A stretch of 64,000 nucleotides of DNA from Cyathus striatus (Eukaryota; Basidiomycota; Agaricomycetes; Agaricales; Nidulariaceae): NCBI GenBank assembly GCA_025738555.1, contig JAOVFP010000002.1, positions 6,138,001 through 6,202,000 of the forward strand. Reading direction: 5' to 3'. The position numbers and the translations under genes were made by a program. Positions 33,177 through 44,664 of this stretch are shown in pieces. The notes under the pieces were generated by a model, which ran no database searches, was not told the DNA's origin, and saw nothing but the letters and a program-made list of their open reading frames with translations. Every line of letters begins with the position of its first letter. Position 1 is the stretch's first letter.

Positions 33177-34635
33177 CTACTCGTACCCAGGAGATCCAAA
33201 GCATTGGGTGATCTGATAAACGTGGGTGGCGAGGCACTATAGAAATATGAATACAAAGCGTACAATCACAATACGAAGGACTAACGGTGAAAGCGTCTGC
33301 GTTCTCAATATTCTTAGAGTCGGAGAGACCGCGAGTATTAGAGCAGCCATAGTTGATATCCTTAGTGTCACCGACAGCGTGAGTAAGCTACAAAGCAGAG
33401 ACATCAGACACGTTCGATTGAATTCAAAAATATACTGTACCTCATGGAGAGTGCTACCACCACGGTCTTTGCGGGCTGAAGCTTTGGTGCTATTGCAAAG
33501 GTTGGCGGTGGGGAGCTGGTTGAAGAAACTGCTGCAAAAGGTGATCTAGTTAGCCTTGTTGGTCACAAGTACAGGAGTTGTCCACAGTATGACGTACGTT
33601 GGTGTTACGAAAGTGAGTGTAGGCATTGACACCGTTGCAACAGGAGCCTTCGCTGTCGACGCAGCTAAGGCTATACCGGCAATAGCATCGAAAATGGCGG
33701 TAACTTGAGAAGTATCAGTGGTTCTGAAGTACGACTTGTAGAGGGCGTCGCTAGGCCCCTTGGTGTTCACTTACGATGAAGGAATCTTCGCCAAGTGCTT
33801 AGCCTCATCGTAGCTGGTTTTCATGAATTAGAGAAAAGCAGCTTCAATCTGAGCACAAGGAGACTAACCTGGCGTTGATGGACGATTTCTTAGAAGTGTC
33901 AGTGCAAATGTCGGCAGTGCGGTTAACTTGGGAGGGCACAGGCTCAACCATGTGAGCTGTAGCCCGCACCAGGATGGTGGTGGTGAATTTAGCCATGATC
34001 TTAGAAAAGGACGCGACGGAGGTGACGTTCTCAGCGGCACTGGCAACTACGAAGTTGAGAATGAAATCGAAGGAGTAGTTTCCAGCACTGGCGGACGCGA
34101 AATCATAAAGGGAGGCAACTACAACATCACAATGAGCATATCGTCGATCTGCACTGGAAAGGAACACACCTTCATGGTTAACAGTGACAGATTCGCCAGC
34201 AGGGATGACCGTAAACGCGATATCATCAATATCAAACAAAGAAATAGGGAGCTACAGTATTTGGTTAGCTACGTTTCGAAAAGGAAGTCATGTACATACA
34301 TTGATACCAGTAAAAGGAGCGTCTGCGCCATCTTTGGTGACAACAAAGGACTTAATGGGGAACTCGTCATCGAGGATGGTTCCATGACGAAGAACCTTGA
34401 CAGATTCAGCTCCAGTATTGGTTACGGTGGCCGTGAACTTCAAATCATCGGTAGAGTTCATGCTGTTGGCTGGTACCGAGACCTCAACCTTGAGGTCATC
34501 GGAACTCTTGTAGGGGGTAGCAAGGGTTGCAGCGACGAGACCGAGAGCGATAAAGGTGGCGAATAGCAGGCTGGAGATGCTGAAAGCTGGGTGGTTTCGG
34601 AGATGTTGGAGGATGGAAGTAGCGGAGGATTTCAA
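33177..34635 (-). CDS. Deuterolysin-type (M35) secreted metalloendopeptidase, possible frameshift
   Basis: Secreted zinc protease of the aspzincin family. The start MKSSATSILQHLRNHPAFSI is followed by a hydrophobic segment ending ALGLVAATLA, a signal sequence. The propeptide has the Ig-like pattern TDDLKFTATVTNTGAESVKV and AFTVIPAGESVTVNHE. In the catalytic part, exons read FFNQLPTANLCNST, then STLHE joined across an intron to LTHAVGDTKDINYG: the HExxH zinc motif plus the third-ligand Asp. The C-terminus ends NADAFTCLATHVYQITQC, typical of the family. About eight exons. Near 33640-33680 the Cys-bearing block (YSLSCVDSEGSCCNG) is in a different frame from the preceding exon, so the gene carries either a frameshift, an assembly error or a mis-modelled splice. 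Confidence 0.8.
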
Positions 34636-36412
34636 GACACTTTTGCATCTCAGTTATAAGCGCACTGTAATCGTAAGAGAAACACATTGAGTATATTCAG
34701 TGAGGGGTGAATTGAAATCTATCATTCTCACATCCTTGAAGCCACACCCCTCAGTCCGTCGAATACCGACTCCTAATGTAGTAGGTAGAGTGCCAGAAGC
34801 GCGCTGGGTCCAAAGCATGCCACACAGAGACACTTCCGCGCAAGCTGCCCTATAAACTCTTTGATCCTCCCGAGCCCACATATAGTACAGGAAAGGGCAG
34901 ACGCAGACTTGACAATCCACGGACAACTTGCACCACTCCGCAAGGCTGTGCCTTTAGGCCACCACCGCACGCAAACACTAGCTTCTCTGTTCAGATCTAT
35001 CGTCTCATACCCCATCAACCGACTAGTTGAAGAACTTGAATCGCATGCCGTAAATGAATACGGTACAAACTAATCTGAATAAGATAAGTGAGTATGTTGT
35101 ATCAGCACCGGAATGCGGTAAAGTAAGAAAGGAAAGGCAGACCTTGGTGTTCATCGTGGCTTCGTATCAACACCTTCAGCTTCAGTCCACGACCCCACTT
35201 GCAAAAACAATCGTCCTATTACCACTTGACTCCCACCCTAGACACGCAAGCGCATACATCGTCTGCGACTCATCACATATCATCGTGGCAGCCACACATT
35301 CGTCATGATACTGTTGATATGGCCAACGTTTCGGCGCGATATAGGCTGTACTGGAAATGTACGAATGGTAGACTATCACCAGGAATCAGAGAAGGGGAGG
35401 GTGTGAGTTGGTGGGTGATCGGCATATGGGTGCTGTGGGGGACGAATGAGGGTCGATGCGCGCAGTGTATCACTGAGAGCATAGAAGGTTCGAGGTTCCG
35501 TTGGAGGTCGCGAAGACTGGAGCTTGGTGTACACGGTGCAGCGTGTACTTCCGTTACGAACCGAGGTCAACGAACGTCGCGAAGAATGATTAATGAACAG
35601 CAATAACTCACAGAATCCCTATGTTTAACGAAGATAAGCTCCGGTTCGCGTAACCTGTTTGAAACTTCCACCGCATGACCAACTCGCTTTGAGCTCACTG
35701 CCCAGTGCCAAGTGCTCGGGAAGGAGCCGGAAATCGGAATACGATATGGTGTCAGCGACACTTTACATAGATCTAGGAAAAAGAGCGTAAGTATTCATAT
35801 ACGAGATGCTCACCAGATATAACTTTGACAAACCTGCCAGAGGCCCAGAGCAGGCAAGTCGGGTGTTTGAGGTGCTACTTGCAAGTTACTGTACGTAACC
35901 TAAGCTAAGCGCAACCCAGCTGCCAGACTCCAAACCAGTCGCTCGCGCGTTATGTAAACATGGCTAACGCCGTTAAATCCGTAGAAGCCAGTCCCAATTG
36001 GTCCAACACCTACTTGACTTCTACGGATTTACAGGAAGGACATTCTAAATCTGAATTCTCGAGTCTGCATCAGATTAACCAGTAAGTAACATTTCTCTTA
36101 ACCGAATTTGAATTAAATTATACGATTCGAGAGGTAGGTTTTAGGAGCCTGCGTAATTATTGTATGGTCACCTGTTTTGATCTGTGTGTGTTGACAACGC
36201 CGGTGCGGCTGGGCGAGAGCACTTTGCAAAGAATCAAAAACAATCTAACGGTTAACCACGCGGTTCGGTTCGTCATCAGCTATTCCTATCGACGTTTATC
36301 TTTCACAAAGCCAACTACTTCCTTACACTGTTAGCATTAAAGTAATCACTAATTTCGGTCACGGCGATTGTTCTCATATCGATATTACATATAACCTAAG
36401 GCAAACCTAAGG
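34636..36412. other. Long intergenic region without recognised genes
   Basis: Several short ORFs overlap on both strands, none with recognisable motifs. A 14-bp hairpin lies at 35974-36031. The last 100 bp form the promoter of the F-box gene at 36413. Confidence 0.5.
35974..36031. repeat. 14-bp perfect hairpin
   Basis: TAAATCCGTAGAAG at 35974-35987 is the reverse complement of CTTCTACGGATTTA at 36018-36031, loop of 30 bases. Confidence 0.85.
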
Positions 36413-37828
36413 ATGTCTTTTGTTACCTCAGCGCACAAAATGGGAATAGAAACATCCGATGAACATGTACTTTCTACCAACATCGAGTAAGTCCAGTATC
36501 TTGCAACTTCAATCCATTATTTCTTCATTTATAAACTCGTCAATAGTCCACCTATAGCTCAGATACCTGACGAAATGCTGGATGAGATCTTTACCAAAGT
36601 ATGTTGCAACCCTATCAACATCAAACAAGGTCTTGGTCCCGTTTGGAAGTTACAGCAAGTTTGTACACAATGGCGAAGAGTGGCGAGAGGTACCTCATCA
36701 CTGTGGAGTACCTTTAAAGTGGAGGAGATATGCGATGACATGGATACCATTGCACTGAGGATTCGATTATGCCTTCAGCTCTCGAAAAAGGCTCTACTTT
36801 CAATGTCTCTTATGATTTCACTGGACTATGGAACCCTTTCAGATGTAGCAAGAAATGCAGATCGCTGGAGATCGCTTAAAATCAATGGCAAGTTTTTTTA
36901 TCGTTTACTTGGAGAGACTTCGGTGAAGGAATCGATCAAACAACGAGGACTTGCACAACTTCGTAGCTTGATCATACTTGGAAATAAATCCCTGTTTAAT
37001 TGTGATATCTTTGAAAGTGCCACGGCGCTCGAGGATGTTACCTTATTTGACTTTTCCTCTCTCCCTGATTCAACCAAATTCCCTTGGACTGGAGTGAAGA
37101 AGCTTAAAGTCATTTACTGCGATTTATTACCATTGGAACAGGTTACTTCTGTGTTACGAGTTTTATCCTCTGTAGAGGAACTAACATGGTATGGCTCTGA
37201 TGCCAACGATGATATCATACCTTATTCTCCAGCAATAACACTTCCGTCACTACGCTCCATTACTTATCGCTATGGGACGTCCTTGGGCTACCACCCGCCA
37301 GAACAAAGACCTGAGACATGGCCAGGCCCGTTGTTACAAATGCCATCTCTTACCAGACTTCACATTACAGAAGGTGTCGAACTCTTTGACCCATTTTGGC
37401 GTATGATTCAGATACCAGCAAGACCAACGGAATTAATTCTAGATGGTATCCAGACGTATTTTTTCACTGAAATTGCCGAAGGATTTTCTGGCATTAAAGT
37501 GCTGTGCCTGATAGGAGCCGATGAATGGAGCGAAATCCTTATAGACCTGATATGGGGAAAACCTTCTTATTATTTTCCTTTTTTACAGACATTGGAACTA
37601 TACAACACAGAATTCAATGACGAAATGTACATTTCATATTTGACAGATATCATGGAATCACGATCAACAGTTTCCGTTGATCAGCAGTCGGATTTCTCTT
37701 CAAGCCCAGGTTCTTTGTTGGTTTTAAAATTCAGCGTTGTTGAATTTATGCTTAATGACGAGTCTGTCATTCAACTATTTACTCTTGCCGATAAATTGGG
37801 AATCGATGCTGAGATATTCGTGGAGTAG
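36413..37828 (+). CDS. F-box-like/leucine-rich protein
   Basis: Likely SCF substrate adaptor. The first exon (MSFVTSAHKMGIETSDEHVL... from 36413; an in-frame ATG at 36440 is an alternative) ends in phase 2 at GTAAGT. The second exon opens PPIAQIPDEMLDEIFTKVCC then NPINIKQ, an F-box, followed by WKLQQVCTQWRRVARGTSSLW in shortened form. Leucine-rich blocks include SIKQRGLAQLRSLIILGNKS, LPSLRSITYRYG and MPSLTRLHITEGVE. It ends with FTLADKLGIDAEIFVE, the same terminal motif as its paralogues. About 450 residues, intact. Confidence 0.88.
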
Positions 37829-38485
37829 TGGCTCGTCCACCGCATTATTTCCCACCAGTATACCCACAGTCCTGAGGAATGCTACAATGGACTGTGGACC
37901 GTAGCAACTTTTGTCGTATGAAATGTATTAGAAAAGATAATTACTCATTATGCGTGTCGTATAGCCTCACAGAAACGGATGCTAGATATACTTATCCACT
38001 GATTATCCTCTAATATGGACAGAGTTTTGGTGGCAGCCGCCGGGCCAGTGGCAACCCAGCAGACTTGCGACGTAATGTTGACACTCCATGACGATATAAA
38101 TCCTGAGAGGATGTCAAAAAATTGGCAGTAAGGTAATCTCTGATTCTCTGATTCTAATTTATTTAAACGAAAGACCCTTGTTGATTGCTTGTTCAAAGTT
38201 GTTAACGAGCAATCAACGAAGGTCACGCGGTTGCGCCGCTGCGCGTCTGCAAGTCCTCTTTGCACTTGTTTTTCGCCTTAGCCGTTCGCTTACGAGTGTA
38301 ATGTCGCCTGTCTGTCCAACCTACTCATACACTTTCTCTGAACCATTACCTTCTTTTCACTAGCTGTAGGAACTGCAAGATACACGGAACTTCACAGTAG
38401 CCCACAACGACTACAACTATTAATTCAGGGCAATCACAGAAATCCAAATAGGAATAATAAGTAGAACATCCCCTCTGGATCCAAC
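37829..38485. other. Intergenic region with a 21-bp imperfect hairpin
   Basis: Positions 38173-38193 pair with 38204-38224 (18 of 21 bases, core GTTGATTGCT / AGCAATCAAC, loop of 10). No gene recognised; the end is the promoter of the next F-box gene. Confidence 0.6.
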
Positions 38486-39967
38486 ATGACCTGTTCTGCT
38501 GCAATGAACACATTTCTCGTTGGGAACACTTCTTCTAAGTGAGTAAGCGAGTCCCTCTCCATATGCAACTTATAAAGCATAATTTATAGCCCTCCTATAT
38601 CCCGACTGCTGGACGAGCTTCTCGTAGATATATTTTCACGCATATGTTTACACCCCATCTCAATAACCGTGGGTCCCGGTGATATCTGGGATATACAACA
38701 AGTCTGCAAGCACTGGCGAAGGGTGGTAAGGGGTACACCAACACTATGGAATACATTCAATGTGGGGGATTCCGGACTCTTGCCGGCCCGACCAGACTTG
38801 ATCGTAGACTTGGACATTATGAACCTGCGTGTTCAGGAATGTCTCCTGCTTTCTAAGACGGCACCATTATCAATTGGTTTTCTGGAAGCTAGAAGTGTAC
38901 TGGCGTATGACATGTATACAGATGTTGCGGATCATGCAAACCGCTGGCTCTCATTCACAGTTACCGGAGAGTTGCTCAACCACATGCTAGTTAGCGTCGC
39001 TAGGTTTTCCGACTTACTCAAACAACGCGGACTTGCAGAACTCCGTACGCTTTCGATTGAGTATAACAGTACTAGTAACTATGACGATAGCGGATTGCCT
39101 TTTAATATCTTCCAAATTGCAACCGCACTAGAAGAGGTTTTTTTGGTCCGATCACCCCCTACTATATTTACCGCTCTCCCTTGGACGAAAGTGAGAATAC
39201 TCACAATTGAGGAATGCAATATAACCTCGGGACACAATGTTGTCTCCGTTTTTTGTGCTATTCCCTCTCTCGAGGTATTAAAATGGAGGAACAACTTCAC
39301 CTGGCAAGAAGAATGGATACCTCGTACTCAGGTTACAACACATCCATCACTGCATAGTCTTACCGTCGAGGAATCCATTCACAGCCACGAACATCCCAGA
39401 CATAAGATCTGGAGCTCATTCCATATACCATCTCTCACTGAACTTCGAATCCTAAAACACTTCAATGACTCGGCCTTTTTACCCGTTTTGGGCGCAATTC
39501 AAGATTCAGCAAACACTGTCAAGAACCTGTATGTGGAATTTTGTTCGGATAACTTACTCCTGAACGCCGTCAAACAACTTCCTAATATTGAAGAACTTTC
39601 TCTCACATATATTCCGAACTCGACCGAGATTCTTTCAGAGCTGATATGGAAACAAAATACAACAACCGAAAATTTACTGCCTTTCTTACGAAGACTGAAA
39701 ATTCTCCTACGAGATGATCATTTCGTATATTCTCTGGTAGAATTTATGCGCTCGAGGTCGATGGCGGCTTCCACTGCAAAGGATGGCCAACCTGTGTGTC
39801 CTTTGGAGTTCGTCAAATGCACTGTTGTGGTTTGCAGAGAAGGGTATGATCCTGAATATTCCCTTAATCAGCTCAAATGTCTCGGTGAAGAACTGGGGAT
39901 AAAGTTTGAGGGAGCGGTAATAATTGATTCATTCCTTATGCACCAACGTAGTATTGGATATTCGTAA
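38486..39967 (+). CDS. F-box-like/leucine-rich protein
   Basis: Likely SCF substrate adaptor, tandem to the gene at 36413-37828 in the same direction, 657 bp away. Micro-exon MTCSAAMNTFLVGNTSS ends in phase 2; the second exon reads PPISRLLDELLVDIFSRICL then HPISITV, followed by IWDIQQVCKHWRRVVRGTPTLW in shortened form. Leucine-rich blocks: LLKQRGLAELRTLSIEY, HPSLHSLTVEES, IPSLTELRIL, LPNIEELSLTYI. The C-terminal LKCLGEELGIKFEG motif is conserved. Intact. Divergence from the other copies is large, so this is an older duplication. Confidence 0.88.
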
Positions 39968-40618
39968 TCCCATGGTATCCAATTAGTACTATGTAGTACT
40001 ATAACTACATATTATATCTCATACTTACCGATTTCATTCCTTTGGTGAGTCACGGTGAGTGAAATTAAGGACTATGTAGCTAGATAATTGTTTGCATGTG
40101 ATAGTTGGTCTTATTCAAGAGCTGCACTTCATCTAGGTCCACGGATTGCACTGAAATGACGAAACAGAAATGCTCGGTCGGTATATTTCCTTTGGTGTCT
40201 GCCAAATGTACTTTTTGGAATATCGTACAGGTGCCTCAGCTCATGAGTACTCAGCCTTGGAGAAGAATTAGGAATATACAGTGAGTCGAGATAGCCACTC
40301 ACAGTGCTCTGCGGACAATAAACAACTTATCAAGAAGAATATGATAAATTCCTGTACTGTACTAGCAGCAATGACGACTAATTTCACAATGATAAATTGA
40401 TGATAAACTTTGCTAACAAGGAATTTCTTTTAATCCCTACTACTAGTATGTACATAAGCTACAGTCTAATCGATAATCTCTATAGCTTATTATCTCCGAG
40501 TCTTCGTTTAACGCCGCTTAAAGTTAGTATGGTTGCGGGGGTACGCGAACACCCCGTGCACCATCATTATGATTATAGATTACCGTCACTGGCCAACATT
40601 GAACATGCAACACAGACA
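39968..40618. other. AT-rich intergenic region
   Basis: No recognised gene. An in-frame ATG at 40397 could extend the amidohydrolase N-terminus, but the hydrophobic leader fits the start at 40619 better. Confidence 0.45.
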
Positions 40619-43165
40619 ATGCTCAACAAAACTCTTCTACTATCCACCTTCACTATCTTCCTCGGCATATTACTCCGCCTACGCGTTTCAGAACTTAAAC
40701 ATGACGAACTTATTCTCTGCTCACAATCGAAGAACGTATATACAGCTGACGAACGCAACCCACGAGTGGAGTGTATGCTGGTTAGTAAGGGAAGGTTTGG
40801 GGAGGTTGGGAGTCGTGGTGCGTTCGAGCTGGCCTGGGTGTCTCTAGGTTAACGCGCAATGAGTAATTAGAGGAGGTTCTGAAGGATAAGTTCGTATTAG
40901 CATCGAGTTCGTGGGGTATGCCATTCTTTCAGCGTTTATCGCGTTTACTACTGGCACGAGGGCCTAAACTGGTCGACTTGGATCAGGGGCACATTGTCGT
41001 CCCTGGCTTATCCGGTACGTTATCATCATCAGAAGGACATGTCTTAGAGGTCGTTAAGGATGGTACAGATGCCCATGCACATATCATCGAAACAGGATAC
41101 ATGATGCAACTTCCTCTTGTAGAGTGCAATTCAGCCGAAGGCAAGTCTCCATTGTTTTCTACGTAACCACAAGTGACTTATTATGTTCGACAAGAGTAGA
41201 AGTTGTGCAACGCGTAAAATCTTACGTCCTCTCTCACCCGGAAGTTCAAAGTAACCATTCAGAATGGATAGAAGGTATGGGATGGGATCAGACCCGTTGG
41301 CCAGGGGAGAAATTCCCTACTGCTGTGAGTCCTCTTAGTTCAACCTCAACACCGCCTTACTCAAGGTATCCTCCCAAGGCGGACTTTGATAAAGAGCCCA
41401 TCCTACGCAACCGCCTTATCTCCTTGAGTCGCGTAGATGGACATGCCAAGTGGGTTTCATCGCGCGTCTTGGAGGTGATAGGTGATCTTCCTGATGACGT
41501 AGAGGGGGGACTGGTTGTTCGGGATCGCGTTGGCAAGCCTACTGGTATTTCTGTTGTTCTTTCTGCAGTCGAGTTTGGAAGTTTAGATGATGGAAAGGTG
41601 TTTTCTTGGACCGCGCGATGAAGCTCATACCGGCGCCTAAATGGACACAAGAGCAGATGGGGGCGTTTTTTGAAGTTACGATCAAGGAAGCACTAAAGCG
41701 GGGGTTGACGAGCATACATGATGCGGATTCGCAGCTGCACTTTATTGAGTTTTATATGAGGTATGGTTATATTGGATTCTGATGCAATAGGTGATTGTTA
41801 ACGTAACTACAGGCGAGCAGAAGAAGGGACGTTGCCGGTACGATTTACAAGATATCCTTTGTGTGTAATGTACCAACAGTTTACCAGAATCGTATATACC
41901 TCATGGGGTACATCGACTCGCAAGAATACTTCGGCTCTAAACTTTCAAAGATGAAGGACTCCGGCCTTCACCGAAGGTTAAACCTACGAGCTATCAAAAT
42001 CTTTGTTGATGGTATTTACTTTACCTTTAATTCGTACAACACTCTCTTCATAAATTCTATTTGCTATAGGAACATTGGGAAGTTGGGGAGGAGCCATGAT
42101 AGAACCGTACTCTGACGATCCGACCAACAGAGGTATAATACGAATTCAGCCGAGTAAGTTGAAAGATATGGTGGTTGAATTTTGGGAAAATGGATGGCAA
42201 GTCGTGCGTCTACATGCGTACTTCGCAAGGTTTATTACTCAATTATATGTCTACAGAATATACATTGCGTGGGGGATAGAGCCAATCGCGAAGTATTGGA
42301 TATTTACGAGCATATTCTTGTCGAGAGAGGCGGCAATGTTACACAGTGGAGACCCCGGATTGAGCATGCCCAGATTTTGACACAGGAGGATATAGAAAGG
42401 ATGGGTAAACTTGGGGGTTTGTTGTAATATATTATCCTGCCAGCCAACGCTGATGTGATGTTGTAGTGATACCGAGCGTACAACCTACCCATGTGTGAGT
42501 CTCATCACGTCTCATCACTATCGGACGGACCCAAAGACCTCATAATGAAACCCATAGAACGACTGAAATGTGGTATGCTGAAGACAGATTGGTACGTTTA
42601 AAACACCCTCGTGTCGCACAGCTATTGATAGATCGCATTCCTGTAAAGGGGGAGCGAGCCAAGGGCGCGTTCCCATTCCAATCGTTGCTACGGTGAGCAT
42701 ACTCCACCGTACTGCACCTAACAAAACTCCAATGAGTTTCCTGAAAAGGGCATCGACCGTCAAAGTTCTTCCTCTTGGATCTGATATGCCTGTGGAAAGC
42801 ATCAATCCGCTTTATGGGTTTTACGCTGCCATAACCCGATTATCAGTAGACGGGCGCAGCCCACATGGTCATAATGGATGGTAAGAGCTCACCGCCCGGG
42901 TCCTCAGAAAAGCTTGGGCTCACTACGAATCTCGTATAGGTTTTCGGAGCAACGATTAACTCGGCAACAAGCACTGAAAGGCATGACGCTTGATCCTGCG
43001 TATGCATCTTTCTCCGAAGACGAATTGGGATCGGTCACTCCCGGAAAGAAGGCGGATTTTGTGGTACTGGATAAGGATATAATGACTATTACACCTCTGG
43101 AGATTCTTCATACTAACGTAGTGGCGACCGTTATTGATGGATCTGTGGTTTATGGTAAGCTGTAA
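40619..43165 (+). CDS. Amidohydrolase 3 family protein (YtcJ-like metal-dependent hydrolase)
   Basis: Member of the amidohydrolase superfamily (TIM-barrel, metal-dependent C-N hydrolysis); substrate unknown. A hydrophobic leader MLNKTLLLSTFTIFLGILLR suggests a membrane anchor or signal peptide. Exons read DQGHIVVPGLSDAHAHIIE (metal-binding HxH after splicing), WIEGMGWDQTRWPGEKFPTA, VDGHAKWVSSRVLEV, RGLTSIHDAD, RAIKIFVDG, NIHCVGDRANREVLDIYEHI, RPRIEHAQIL, LPLGSDMPVESINPLYGFYA and SVTPGKKADFVVLDKDIMTI. One intron appears to use a GC donor (GCAAGT near 41145). The region at 42580-42760 is harder to model. About ten introns; probably intact. Confidence 0.85.
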
Positions 43166-43544
43166 GCCGATGTTCTTTATAGTATCCTCCCAGTGTAAGG
43201 AATAAACAAGTTTTCACTTACAACGTGTTCGTTGAAAATAAAAATAGGATTGGCATTTGGCAAAGATTTGGACTGATGGGAAGGAATGATTTGAATCAGA
43301 GGCTGTGATAACTTTGTTATGTAGATCCTTGTACCATTGCCAAGCTCGACTGTCCACCAGCTTCAGTGCCCTTACTACTGTATCATTCTGTGATGACTTC
43401 GTCGACTTTGCTAGCAGCTGGCTGTTTACCTGCACGTATAAATAGGCAGAACCTGCAATGCCTGGAACCCATCTTCAGCCGGTCTGAAAGTACATCGTCT
43501 GTGACGACACAACTTTTCTTCCTATACACCTCTAATTCTCCGAT
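43166..43544. other. Intergenic region
   Basis: No recognised gene; holds the promoter of the secreted-protein gene. Confidence 0.5.
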
Positions 43545-44391
43545 ATGAAGCCCCCCATGACTTTTGCTACTTTCGTAATCGCCATAATTAGTTTTGCTGG
43601 TACTGTATCAGCTTTCTCCTTAGGCGATAGCTCGGCAGACCTTGCCATGCGAGAAATGCCGGAGTCGCTGGAAGTACGATATCCTTTTCATGAAGACGAT
43701 TACGAATATTCTCGCGAACTTGCGGACTTCTACGAAGACCTTTTCGCTCGGGTTTATGAGGATGAATATGATGCTATCGCGACAAGGAATTTTGATGATG
43801 TCGAAGTGTATAGTAGAGACGAGATTCTGGAAGCACGGCATCCAGTTGTTCGAGTCGTTGTACAAGGTATCAAAATGATCGTAGATGCTATAAAAAATGG
43901 CATTGCGAAAGATAAAGAGGTAAGTTTTTGGCGTTCTCTCTTCAAAATTACTACGTAGTAACTAATGATCTCTTAGGCACGGAGCAGATTTACTATAGAT
44001 CTCGTAGGTCGGATTCGTGGAAAATATCCGGGATTCAACGTCGTTGTATGCCATACGAAACATGAAACTAAATTTGATGGAGTCAGAGGCAAGGACTGGG
44101 GACACCTTCATGAGGAGTTCGATGTGAAGATTGGTGGAACTATAGGGTAAGCGTCGTTGAACGAGGAGAAGTCGAAGCTATACTGACTACTTCTTATAGA
44201 TACGAGATTTACTGGTTTAAGAAAGGCACTTTCATCCGTAAAGGAGACGGTGGATATTTAAACGTGAGTTCTACTTCAATTTTAACCATATTGCTTATTT
44301 ATGAACCCCGTACTATTCTCTTCAGTGGGCTTATGCAGGGAATATCGCAAAGAAGGAGGATGGAGGTAAACGCGTTACGTTTAATGGATGA
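43545..44391 (+). CDS. Small secreted protein of unknown function with acidic pro-region
   Basis: Four exons (43545-43919, 43977-44146, 44200-44263, 44326-44391) total 675 nt, 224 residues. A signal peptide is clear: MKPPMTFATFVIAIISFAGT followed by VSAFS. Residues 25-105 are very rich in Asp, Glu and Tyr (HEDDYEYSRELADFYEDLFA, VYEDEYDAIATR) and look like a pro-region. A basic short helix (VVQGIKMIVDAIKNGIAK) leads into a C-terminal domain with HEEFDVKIGGTIGYEIYWFK, GDGGYLNWAYAGN and KRVTFNG, a beta-rich pattern. Only one Cys occurs in the C-terminal domain, so it is not disulfide-knotted. Family not recognised; no function is assigned. Confidence 0.82.
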
Positions 44392-44664
44392 TAACGACCG
44401 GCTGTATTGTAGTGGTTGTTAATATATATCCGAGTGTTTTGAGCGCTACTCATGAAAGACGTCGCGCCGTGATAATCTCAAGTCGGAGCCAAGCCGATCT
44501 ATTATTTCCAACTTATTTACACAACTAGAAATCATAACTAAGTACTTATCGGGGTCATTGAATATTATGTACGTCCAGCTAGTCCTAGTGAGTTGCATAC
44601 TACGAAGCATGCATATTCTAACAATATCCTAAAAGTATAATGTCCCAAAAAAGAAAGTAAAAAA

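Noticed and set aside
34636..36412. Overlapping short ORFs suggesting a gene between the protease and the F-box gene
   Set aside because: No recognised motifs, no intron-compatible joining and readings on both strands.
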